A stretch of DNA of 64,000 nt from an uncultured Bacilli bacterium (GTDB lineage: Bacteria; Bacillota_I; Bacilli_A; RF39; UBA660), in contig CAKOXD010000007.1 of assembly GCA_934130005.1 (NCBI GenBank), positions 1 to 64,000 of the forward strand. Direction: 5' to 3'. Shown here in pieces: positions 52,162-59,904 of the stretch. The notes beneath the pieces were generated by a model, which was not told the origin of the DNA, did no database searches, and worked only from the letters and a program-made list of their open reading frames with translations. Within the stretch, counting starts at the first letter, position 1, and each line of letters begins with the position of its first letter. The translations under genes and the position numbers were made by a program.

Positions 52162-53942
52162 TGGATATAAAAACACAAATAGCTCCAAAAGGACTAGAAT
52201 TTAAACCAAATCACTTTATTATAAGTGATAAATATGCAACCATTTTAACAGTAATATCTTATCCTAAAATTATTTCACCAGGATATTTATCATCACTTAC
52301 AAGTATGTCTGGAATAAAAGTTGTAATAAAACATATTCCAGTGCCATTTAGTATGATAAGTAAAATGCTTAATAAAGAAATATATGCTTTAAAACAAAGG
52401 TATCAAGAAGAAAATGATAGAACTATACAAGAAAGAATAAGACAAGATTATGAATCATTAGAAGTATTTATATCACAACTTGCAGCTAATCAATCAAAAA
52501 TATTTGATTTTCAAATGCATATTATGATAACTGCAGATAGTGAAGAAGAATTAAATAATAAAAAAATACAAGTAAGAAGTTATTTAGAAGCAATGGAAAT
52601 GCGTGCATTCCCACTTAGATTTGAACAAGAAAAAGTTTTAAAATCAATTTTACCTATATTTGATAAACAAGATATAGAAGATAGAATTGGTACACCAATT
52701 CCAGCACCTACAATAGCTGCTATGTATCCATTTATATTTGATAGTATAAAAGACCCTGGACTTTCAACACTTTTAGGTGTAGATTTCTCAGGTGGTGTTA
52801 TTCTATTTAATCAATTCTTATATCAAATAAAAAAAGAACCAAATAGAAATAATGCAAACTTAATCATTTTAGGTACAAGTGGTAGTGGTAAAAGTACTGC
52901 AGCTAAATTAATGATTAGAACTCACATAAGAAATAATTGTCAAGTTGTTATAATCGACCCAGAAGGTGAATTTGAACCAATGGCAAGAAGATATAAAGGA
53001 GACTTCATTGATTTAGGAAAAGGTGGAGAATATGGTATGATAAATCCACTTGAAGTAGTAATAGATGCTGATGAAGATGAAATACAAGGTGGTCTTGGAT
53101 ATACAGTTCTTACAAGAACATTACAAAGTATAAAAGCTTTTATGAAATATTATGATCCTAATATAGAAGAAGATGTTCTTAATATGTTTAGTGAAATAGT
53201 TCAAGAAACATATAGAAGATTTGGAATGAATTTTGATACAGATTTTTCAAAATTTAGATCAGAAGACTATCCAACATTTAAAGATGTTTATGCAACTATA
53301 AGAGGAAGACTTGCATCTATGACAGAAAAAACTCATGAAAAAGATGTAATGGAAAGACTAGAACTTAAAATAAGACCAATTGTTAAAGAACTTAAATATT
53401 ACTTTGATGGTCATACAACAATAAGACCACAAAGTACATTTATTGTATTTAATATAAGAGAACTTATGAATGCTGATTCAAATATAAAAAATGCATTGTT
53501 CTTTAATATATTAAAATACGCATGGGGATTAACACTAGATAGAAGAGTTAATACAGTGCTTAGTGTTGATGAAGCACATGTTTTACTTTCAGGTAATAAT
53601 ACTTTAGGAGCTGATTTCTTAGCTCAAATCCAAAGACGTGCTAGAAAATACAATACTGGAACAATTATTATAACTCAACAACCAAGTGATTTTAGTGATC
53701 CAGCAGTAATAACACAAGGAAAAGCAATATTTGATAATGCCTCTTATTACCTTGTAATGGGTCTAAAAAAACAAGCAGTTGAGGATTTATCTAGATTAAT
53801 AGATTTAAATGATAATGAAAAAGAAAATATTAAAAGATACAATCAAGGAGATGCATTATTTATTTGTGGTAGCAGAAGAATGCAAATTAATATAATTGCT
53901 ACTGAACAAGAATTAGATTCATTTAGTGGTGGTGCCTTTTAG
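52161..53942 (+). CDS. virB4: VirB4-type secretion ATPase
   Basis: A 593-residue ATPase of the T4SS. It contains the second part of the N-terminal VirB4 region (SPGYLSSLTSMSGIKVVIKH, QERIRQDYESLEVFI) and the motor: Walker A GTSGSGKST (238-246), IIDPEGEFEPMARRYKG, Walker B VLSVDEAHVLLSG, and QRRARKYNTGTIIITQQPSDF (motif C/D region). It energises assembly and substrate transport at the inner membrane. Start codon overlaps the stop of the N-terminal-domain gene. Confidence 0.93.
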   Translation: MDIKTQIAPKGLEFKPNHFIISDKYATILTVISYPKIISPGYLSSLTSMSGIKVVIKHIPVPFSMISKMLNKEIYALKQRYQEENDRTIQERIRQDYESLEVFISQLAANQSKIFDFQMHIMITADSEEELNNKKIQVRSYLEAMEMRAFPLRFEQEKVLKSILPIFDKQDIEDRIGTPIPAPTIAAMYPFIFDSIKDPGLSTLLGVDFSGGVILFNQFLYQIKKEPNRNNANLIILGTSGSGKSTAAKLMIRTHIRNNCQVVIIDPEGEFEPMARRYKGDFIDLGKGGEYGMINPLEVVIDADEDEIQGGLGYTVLTRTLQSIKAFMKYYDPNIEEDVLNMFSEIVQETYRRFGMNFDTDFSKFRSEDYPTFKDVYATIRGRLASMTEKTHEKDVMERLELKIRPIVKELKYYFDGHTTIRPQSTFIVFNIRELMNADSNIKNALFFNILKYAWGLTLDRRVNTVLSVDEAHVLLSGNNTLGADFLAQIQRRARKYNTGTIIITQQPSDFSDPAVITQGKAIFDNASYYLVMGLKKQAVEDLSRLIDLNDNEKENIKRYNQGDALFICGSRRMQINIIATEQELDSFSGGAF

Positions 53943-53963
53943 TAAAAGTTTGGTGGTGATTGC

Positions 53964-55889
53964 ATGAATGATGAAGAATTAAAAGATGAAGAGTTGGATG
54001 ATTCCTCAAGTAGTTTTGAGAGAGGATATGACTTTGCAAATAATAAAGTTAATGACCTTGTAGACTTTTATAATGATTATAAACAAATAAAAAATAATAA
54101 TTCAACTAATAATCAAAACAACGATTCTAGTCAAAATTCAGAAACTAAACCAAATAATGAAAACGTAAATAATAGTGAAAATGTAAATAATAAGGAAAAT
54201 GTAACACCTAATCAAAACACTGAAAATGTTAATGATTTAGTCATGAAAGATAGATTAAATTCATTAAAAAATGGTGGAAATAATATAACAAAAGAATCTT
54301 TAAAAAAAGCAGCTAAGGATATACCTGTTGCTCAATATGTAGATGCAGGATTAAGTGTTGCAAGTGCTGCTTTAGGTCCTAATGTCGATGCTGATGGAAA
54401 TGAATTAGAAGGCATAGATGCTGTTGAAAATAAAAGCGAAAAGATAGTAAATGCAGGCGTAAATGCGGCTGGTAATTTGGCCACTGATGCAGTAATAATT
54501 GCTGCTGATATTGGTACAGGTGGTGCTGCAATTTTAGCAAATATCGCTATAAAAGAAGCTGGAAGTAAGGCATCTTCACAATTAGCAAATATGGTATCAA
54601 AGCCAATTTCTAAAATTATTGGTTTTGCAACCTTAGCATTAGTAATATTTCTTTTATTGATAGCTAGTGTTTTGTTAAGTCTTTCAAATATAGGAAATAT
54701 AAATCAGTCTGAATCTGCATCCAAATATGATAGTGAAATATCGTTGACAAAAACAAGTTTAACTAGAGAAGAATTTATAGCGGCATGTGATAAACAATCT
54801 AGTCATAGAGACTTTTATAATCATTGTGGAAAAATTTATGATTTATCTATACAAAATAATTTTAATCCAGAAATGGTTATTATAAGGGCCAGAGTAGAAG
54901 GATTTTCTCCTGGCGCTTCAAATAACAATTATTGGGGAATAGGATGTGTTAATTTAGGTGGTTATAAAGCATGTCATTCCTATGAAACATTTGATAAAGG
55001 GGTTTTAGCTTTTATAAAAAATGTTTCAAAGTATGAAACCGTTGAAAAAATGGCACAAAGTTATGCTTTTATTGGTCATAATTGGTATAATCCAGGTGAT
55101 TGGGGTAATGGAGGATGTGTATATTTTTCATCAATAAAAAAATATTTATCTGAAAGTAGAGCTGCAACAGTTGCTAATTATTGTTCAGTTGCTAATTATT
55201 GTAAAGAAACAGCTTGTCAACCTACTAATGAAGAAGATCAAAATGCATATGCAAAATGGCAAGTAGAAAGAATGGTTGAAGAAGGCGTAGCTGTTTTTGG
55301 TAAGGTAACTAAAGATGTAGCATCGTCAACAAATGTTGCAAAAGATGTTCCAAATTCAGTTGATGATTTAAAAAATAGACATTACTTTACTTTTGATATA
55401 GATTCATATTTTAAACAAGAAAGAAATCAGCTTTTTGCACAATGTGTATGGTATGCATACCATAGAGCAATGGAAATAATTGATTCATCAGATTTAAGTG
55501 CTGAAGAAAAAACAAGAAGAATTGAAAGCATAAAAAGTCGTAGTGGAAACGGTGGCGTTTATGTAACTAACATGGATGGAGCTGTATTTAGTAAAACAAC
55601 TGATCCAAATAACATAGAAGCTCCTGCAGTTATTTCTTGGCAATATCAAGGTTTTGGCCATGTAGCAATTGTTGAAGAAGTTAGTGTTGATTCTAATGGC
55701 AATAAAGTTTATTTAATATCAGAAGGTTGGAGACAACAATATTTAGTTAATGGTAAGAAAATATGGATATCAAGAAATACAATATCCGAAATGTGGGGAG
55801 ATACAGTATTTAATAAGTATACCACATCTAATGTAAGTAAATATGGTAAATCTGGCGTTTTTGTTAATGCAGCATCTTTATTAAAATAG
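53964..55889 (+). CDS. Bifunctional cell wall hydrolase of the T4SS (glucosaminidase-like + CHAP)
   Basis: A 641-residue, VirB1-like protein with an N-terminal cytoplasmic, Asn-rich segment (1-100), Ala-rich amphipathic stretches (120-205) and one membrane helix (about 215-240). Outside are a lysozyme-type domain (about 265-400: NFNPEMVIIRARVEGFSPGA, NNYWGIGC, HSYETFDKGVLAFI, resembling GH73/Glucosaminidase) and a CHAP domain (about 475-640: FAQCVWYAYHRAM with the catalytic Cys and GHVAIVEEV with the His). Such two-domain hydrolases (as TcpG, CwlT) open the peptidoglycan for Gram-positive T4SSs. Confidence 0.85.
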   Translation: MNDEELKDEELDDSSSSFERGYDFANNKVNDLVDFYNDYKQIKNNNSTNNQNNDSSQNSETKPNNENVNNSENVNNKENVTPNQNTENVNDLVMKDRLNSLKNGGNNITKESLKKAAKDIPVAQYVDAGLSVASAALGPNVDADGNELEGIDAVENKSEKIVNAGVNAAGNLATDAVIIAADIGTGGAAILANIAIKEAGSKASSQLANMVSKPISKIIGFATLALVIFLLLIASVLLSLSNIGNINQSESASKYDSEISLTKTSLTREEFIAACDKQSSHRDFYNHCGKIYDLSIQNNFNPEMVIIRARVEGFSPGASNNNYWGIGCVNLGGYKACHSYETFDKGVLAFIKNVSKYETVEKMAQSYAFIGHNWYNPGDWGNGGCVYFSSIKKYLSESRAATVANYCSVANYCKETACQPTNEEDQNAYAKWQVERMVEEGVAVFGKVTKDVASSTNVAKDVPNSVDDLKNRHYFTFDIDSYFKQERNQLFAQCVWYAYHRAMEIIDSSDLSAEEKTRRIESIKSRSGNGGVYVTNMDGAVFSKTTDPNNIEAPAVISWQYQGFGHVAIVEEVSVDSNGNKVYLISEGWRQQYLVNGKKIWISRNTISEMWGDTVFNKYTTSNVSKYGKSGVFVNAASLLK

Positions 55890-55897
55890 GTGATATA

Positions 55898-56569
55898 ATG
55901 AAAAAAATAAAATATTTAATAATAATAACTTTTTTAGTCCTTTTAACAGGTTGTACTGCCGAATATAATGTAACAATTGAAGATAAAACAATAAGTGAAG
56001 AATTAAAATTAACAAATGTTGATAATGATTATATTGATTTATTTAATAAATTACCATCTATAACAGAAGAAAATAAATATTACAATGTAAAAAAAGAAAA
56101 AAATAATCTTTCATATTCTTATATTTATAGATTTGATGATTATAAAAAAAGTAACATTGTAAAAAATTGCTATGAAGCACTTCAAGTTTATCAAGATGAT
56201 AATAATGATGAGTATTATATATTACAATCAGGACTTAATTTTACATGTAATTTAATTCAAATAAATGATTATGATAATATAATTGTAAATGATGTAAAAA
56301 TTAATATTAAAGTTGTAGGGTATGATGTTATAGAAAATAATGCTGATAGTGTTAATAAAAATATATATACTTGGAAAATTAATAAGAATAATTATACTAA
56401 TAAACCTATTATCATAAAATTTAAAGTTCCAAAGAATAATCAATCAACAAAAAACAAATTTAATATAAATTATGAAATGATAGCAATAATTATAGGAATA
56501 ATATTTGTAGCATTTTTAATTGGATTAGGTATAATAAAATCTATATCAAATAAAAATAATAAAATATAG
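55898..56569 (+). CDS. Lipoprotein with C-terminal membrane helix
   Basis: A 223-residue protein with a lipobox LLTGC (Cys19) and a second membrane helix near the C-terminus (about 193-213). The body is beta-rich (YNVTIEDKTISEELKLTN) and contains KNCYEALQ and FTCNL cysteines. Dually anchored lipoproteins of this kind are unusual. It sits inside the T4SS block, so may be a VirB7-like stabiliser or a T4SS accessory; this is inference. A terminator follows. Confidence 0.65.
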   Translation: MKKIKYLIIITFLVLLTGCTAEYNVTIEDKTISEELKLTNVDNDYIDLFNKLPSITEENKYYNVKKEKNNLSYSYIYRFDDYKKSNIVKNCYEALQVYQDDNNDEYYILQSGLNFTCNLIQINDYDNIIVNDVKINIKVVGYDVIENNADSVNKNIYTWKINKNNYTNKPIIIKFKVPKNNQSTKNKFNINYEMIAIIIGIIFVAFLIGLGIIKSISNKNNKI

Positions 56570-56570
56570 A

Positions 56571-56598
56571 AGGTTGCAAAAAATGTGCAATCTTTTTT
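56571..56598 (+). terminator. Terminator before the VirD4 gene
   Basis: Stem AGGTTGCA (56571-56578) with TGCAATCT (56585-56592), one wobble pair, then T6. The VirD4 gene has an extended -10 (TGATATAAT, about 56638-56646) just beyond. Confidence 0.7.
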
Positions 56599-56678
56599 GT
56601 TTAAAATGACAAAATAATGTTTATTTAATCAAAATTATGATATAATAAATTTAGTTTATTTCTATGGAGGTTATAGGT

Positions 56679-58898
56679 ATGAAATTAAAATTTAGAGCAG
56701 AACCTAAAGATATATTAATATTTGTAATATTTTTAATATTTTGTTTTTATATAGTATCAATTGGTGTACTAAATGTAATGTCTATATTAGAAGATGGAAC
56801 ACTTCATGGTTTAAATCCATTTCCAATATTTACATCAGATAGTTTAATATTAGCAATGATCATTTTTATAGCAATTCTAATATTTGCATTCTCAAGCGTT
56901 TCATCATACTTTTTTGAAAGAGAAAAAGGAGTTGGAGTTGCTGTAGGAAAAAAAGATGAAAAAGGATATTCAAGATGGTGTAAGAACAAAGAAATGAAAA
57001 AAGCAAAAGATATTGTTGTTATAAAACCAACTGATGATAATATACCAAAGGGTGGAATTCCAATTTACAATGATGGTAAAGAAGTTTGGATTGATACAGG
57101 TGGATATCATAATATGATAATTGGATCTACAGGTAGTGGTAAATCTGCAGGAATAGCTTTCCCATATATATATTCTATGGCAAAAGCAGGAGAATCTATG
57201 ATTATTACCGATCCTAAAGGTGAATTATTTAGAGGAACAGCTAAAGAACTTGAAAAAAGAGATTATAATATTATAATACTTAACTTTCGTGAACCAGAAA
57301 AAGGAAACTGTTGGAATCCATTTTCAATTCCTTATAAATTATATCAACAAGGAAATACCGATAAATCAATAGAACTTTTGGAAGACTTAGCAAAAAATAT
57401 TTTATACGATGAAAATAACAAGGGAAATGATCCATTCTGGGAAAATACATCAGCTGATTATTTTGCAGGTCTAGCATTCGCATTATTCCAAGATGCAAAA
57501 GAAGAAGAAGTAAATATAAATAGTATAAATTATATGGCAACAGTTGGTGAAAATAAAATTGGTGGAACAAATTATATAAAAGAATACTTTAGTAATAAAC
57601 CTGCAACTTCAACAGAAAGTATAAAGGTTAATGCAACTATTACTGCTCCAAATGAAACAAAAGGAAGTATTCTATCAGTATTTAATCAAAAAATACAATT
57701 ATTCTCATCTCGTGAATCATTATCAGAAATGTTATCAAGAAGTGATTTCGATATGGAAGATATTGGAAGAAAGAAAACCGCTGTTTTTATAGTAATACAA
57801 GATGAAAAGAAAACATATCATTCACTTGTTACAATTTTCTTAAAACAATGTTATGAAACTTTAGTTAGAGTTGCTCAAGAAAATCCAGGTGGACAATTAA
57901 AATATAGAACAAATTTCTTATTAGATGAATTTGCTAACATGCCACCATTAAGTGATGTAGATGCTATGGTATCAGCTGCTCGTTCAAGAAATATAAAACT
58001 ATCATTTATTATTCAAAACTTTTCTCAATTAAATGATGTTTATGGAAAGGAAAAAGCTGAAACAATAAGAGGTAACTGTGGTAATACAATATATTTATTA
58101 AGTACAGAACTTGCAGCTTTAGAAGAAATAAGTAAAATGTGTGGAGAAGTAAAATCTAAAAAAGATGATAAAACTGATTCTAGACCACTTGTTACAGTAA
58201 CAGACTTACAAAACTTAAAAGAAGAAGAAGGATTAATTTTAAGATCAAGAATGCGTCCATTCAAAACAAAATTTAAATATCACTTTAAGATTAATTGGGG
58301 AATGACACAAGAAGAAAAAGAATATCCTATAAGACAAAAACAAAAAGTTCAAATATTTGACTTAAAAAAATTTGTAGAAGAACAAAGAGAAAAGAAAATA
58401 AATGAAATGCTAAATGGTGGATCACAAGATATTAAAATGCCAACACCAATGCCTGGAGGATTTAATCCAGCAAGTTTATTTGAAAGAAATGAAAGTAGAA
58501 AACCATCTGGAGGATTCAATGTTGATGATTTGGTTAAAAGAATAGATGCCAAAATAGCAGAATTAGAAGAAGAAGAAAGAAAAGAAAAAGAAGCAGAAGC
58601 AAAGAAAAAATCTGAAAAAAATGATACAACTAATGTAAAAGAAGATAAGAAGAAAGAAACAAACAAAGAAGCTAAAAAAGAAAAGACATCTTCTAAAAAA
58701 CATGAAGAAAAAATAGAAGAAGATAAAAATTCAGTAAAAAAAGAAGAACATGAAATAAATGAAAAAATATTTAACAAAGTTTCAGATGAATTCATAGATG
58801 AAGATGAATTTATAGATACTAATGAAAATATAGAAGACATGGATGATGAAATAACTGATGATCAATTCTTTGATGATTTCTTTAGTGATGATGAATAA
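56679..58898 (+). CDS. virD4: VirD4-type coupling ATPase (T4CP) with long charged tail
   Basis: A 739-residue coupling protein from ATG 56679 (GGAGGTTATAGG upstream). Two N-terminal helices (about 11-33, 55-78), Walker A GSTGSGKSAGIAFPYI (149-156), MIITDPKGELFRGTAKELE, Walker B FLLDEFANMPP and the following SAARSRNIKLSFIIQNFSQL identify a TraG/VirD4 ATPase that recruits substrates. Residues about 560-739 are very rich in Lys and Glu, then Asp, and form a probable coiled coil with an acidic end (FIDEDEFIDTNENIEDMDDE). Coupling proteins use such tails to select substrates. Own promoter and terminator. Confidence 0.93.
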   Translation: MKLKFRAEPKDILIFVIFLIFCFYIVSIGVLNVMSILEDGTLHGLNPFPIFTSDSLILAMIIFIAILIFAFSSVSSYFFEREKGVGVAVGKKDEKGYSRWCKNKEMKKAKDIVVIKPTDDNIPKGGIPIYNDGKEVWIDTGGYHNMIIGSTGSGKSAGIAFPYIYSMAKAGESMIITDPKGELFRGTAKELEKRDYNIIILNFREPEKGNCWNPFSIPYKLYQQGNTDKSIELLEDLAKNILYDENNKGNDPFWENTSADYFAGLAFALFQDAKEEEVNINSINYMATVGENKIGGTNYIKEYFSNKPATSTESIKVNATITAPNETKGSILSVFNQKIQLFSSRESLSEMLSRSDFDMEDIGRKKTAVFIVIQDEKKTYHSLVTIFLKQCYETLVRVAQENPGGQLKYRTNFLLDEFANMPPLSDVDAMVSAARSRNIKLSFIIQNFSQLNDVYGKEKAETIRGNCGNTIYLLSTELAALEEISKMCGEVKSKKDDKTDSRPLVTVTDLQNLKEEEGLILRSRMRPFKTKFKYHFKINWGMTQEEKEYPIRQKQKVQIFDLKKFVEEQREKKINEMLNGGSQDIKMPTPMPGGFNPASLFERNESRKPSGGFNVDDLVKRIDAKIAELEEEERKEKEAEAKKKSEKNDTTNVKEDKKKETNKEAKKEKTSSKKHEEKIEEDKNSVKKEEHEINEKIFNKVSDEFIDEDEFIDTNENIEDMDDEITDDQFFDDFFSDDE

Positions 58899-58921
58899 AG
58901 CTCAAATCGAGCTTTTTTTTT
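58897..58921 (+). terminator. Terminator at the end of the T4SS block
   Basis: Stem AAAGCTC (58897-58903) with GAGCTTT (58909-58915), then T8; overlaps the stop of virD4. Confidence 0.85.
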
Positions 58922-58957
58922 GTTTAAAATAAAAAAAACTATTCATAATATAAATAG

Positions 58958-59221
58958 TTATAAATAGTTTTTATATTTATCTTTATAAAAATCATATAGA
59001 CTCTTAATTTGACTATAAGAAGTAGGATTTATCCTACTTTTTAAATCATTAAATATAGAACTACTATCTCCATATATTAAAGTCTTATATTCATTTTTAA
59101 TATAATAATAAATAATATCAATTTCTTTATCATTTAGAATAATATTTTCATTTTTAGAAATAATTTTTATATCATCTTTTGATAAAGAATTAACATTTTT
59201 TTCAATAAACCTTAAAATCAT
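58958..59221 (-). CDS. Small hypothetical protein (possibly DUF2624-like)
   Basis: An 87-residue protein; I prefer ATG 59221 with GAGGTG upstream. It is helical and charged: MILRFIEKNVNSLSKDDIKI, then a DKEIDIIYYYIKNEYKTLIY helix and PTSYSQIKSLYDFYKDKY at the end. Size and pattern resemble YqfT/DUF2624 proteins of Bacilli, which are often near sodA and PBP genes; this is a weak match by eye. Divergent from sodA. Confidence 0.55.
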   Translation of the reverse strand: MILRFIEKNVNSLSKDDIKIISKNENIILNDKEIDIIYYYIKNEYKTLIYGDSSSIFNDLKSRINPTSYSQIKSLYDFYKDKYKNYL

Positions 59222-59304
59222 AAGACACCTCATAATATTATATGAAAAAGTCTTAGAATATTAACTATATATTATAAATAAAATTAATTATAGGAGGTAA
59301 TAAA

Positions 59305-59904
59305 ATGCAAGAAAGAGAAGAATTAACATATAACTCATTAGAACCATATATAAGTGATAAAACATTAAATATCCATTATACAAATTACTATTTAAAATAT
59401 CTAAAAAATTTAAATAATATATTATCAAAATATAATTTTAACTATACTAAAGAAGAAATATTTAAAAATATAGATAAATATAATATAAATGATAGAGATG
59501 AAATAATATATAATTTAGGAGGAGTTTTAAATCATGAACTTTATTTTAATAGTATTAGTGATTTAAAAAATAATAAACCAATAAAAAGTATAGAAAAAGC
59601 TATAAATAGTAATTTTGGAAATTATGAAAATTTTAAAAAACAATTTAAATTAGAAGCACATAAATTAACAGGATCAGGATATACATTTTTAGTAATAAAT
59701 AAAAATGGCAATTTACAAATAATAAATATGAGTAATCAAGAAAGTCCATATCTATATGATATGATTCCAATAATCGCACTTGATATGTGGGAACATGCAT
59801 ATTATTTAGATTATCAAAGCAATAAAGATAAATATATTGATACTTTTTTTGAAATAATAGATTTTAATAAAATAAATAGTACATATGAAAAGAATAAAAT
59901 ATAA
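59305..59904 (+). CDS. sodA: Iron/manganese superoxide dismutase
   Basis: A 199-residue dismutase converting superoxide to peroxide and oxygen. All four metal ligands are visible: His24 (NIHYTNYY), His77 (GGVLNHELYF), Asp160 and His164 (LDMWEHAYYLDY). The GSGYTFLV motif replaces the usual GSGWAWLV. Fe or Mn preference cannot be told. AGGAGGT precedes the ATG. Its end overlaps the start of the penicillin-binding protein gene by 20 bases. Confidence 0.93.
   Translation: MQEREELTYNSLEPYISDKTLNIHYTNYYLKYLKNLNNILSKYNFNYTKEEIFKNIDKYNINDRDEIIYNLGGVLNHELYFNSISDLKNNKPIKSIEKAINSNFGNYENFKKQFKLEAHKLTGSGYTFLVINKNGNLQIINMSNQESPYLYDMIPIIALDMWEHAYYLDYQSNKDKYIDTFFEIIDFNKINSTYEKNKI

Noticed and set aside
58349..58840. 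Ser/Phe-rich minus-strand frame opposite the VirD4 tail
   Set aside because: It is the complement of the Lys/Glu-rich tail of virD4 and has no start signals.
35782..58898. Integrative conjugative element
   Set aside because: No relaxase, integrase, excisionase, single-strand binding protein, oriT or flanking direct repeats were found, and tRNA genes are not at its borders.
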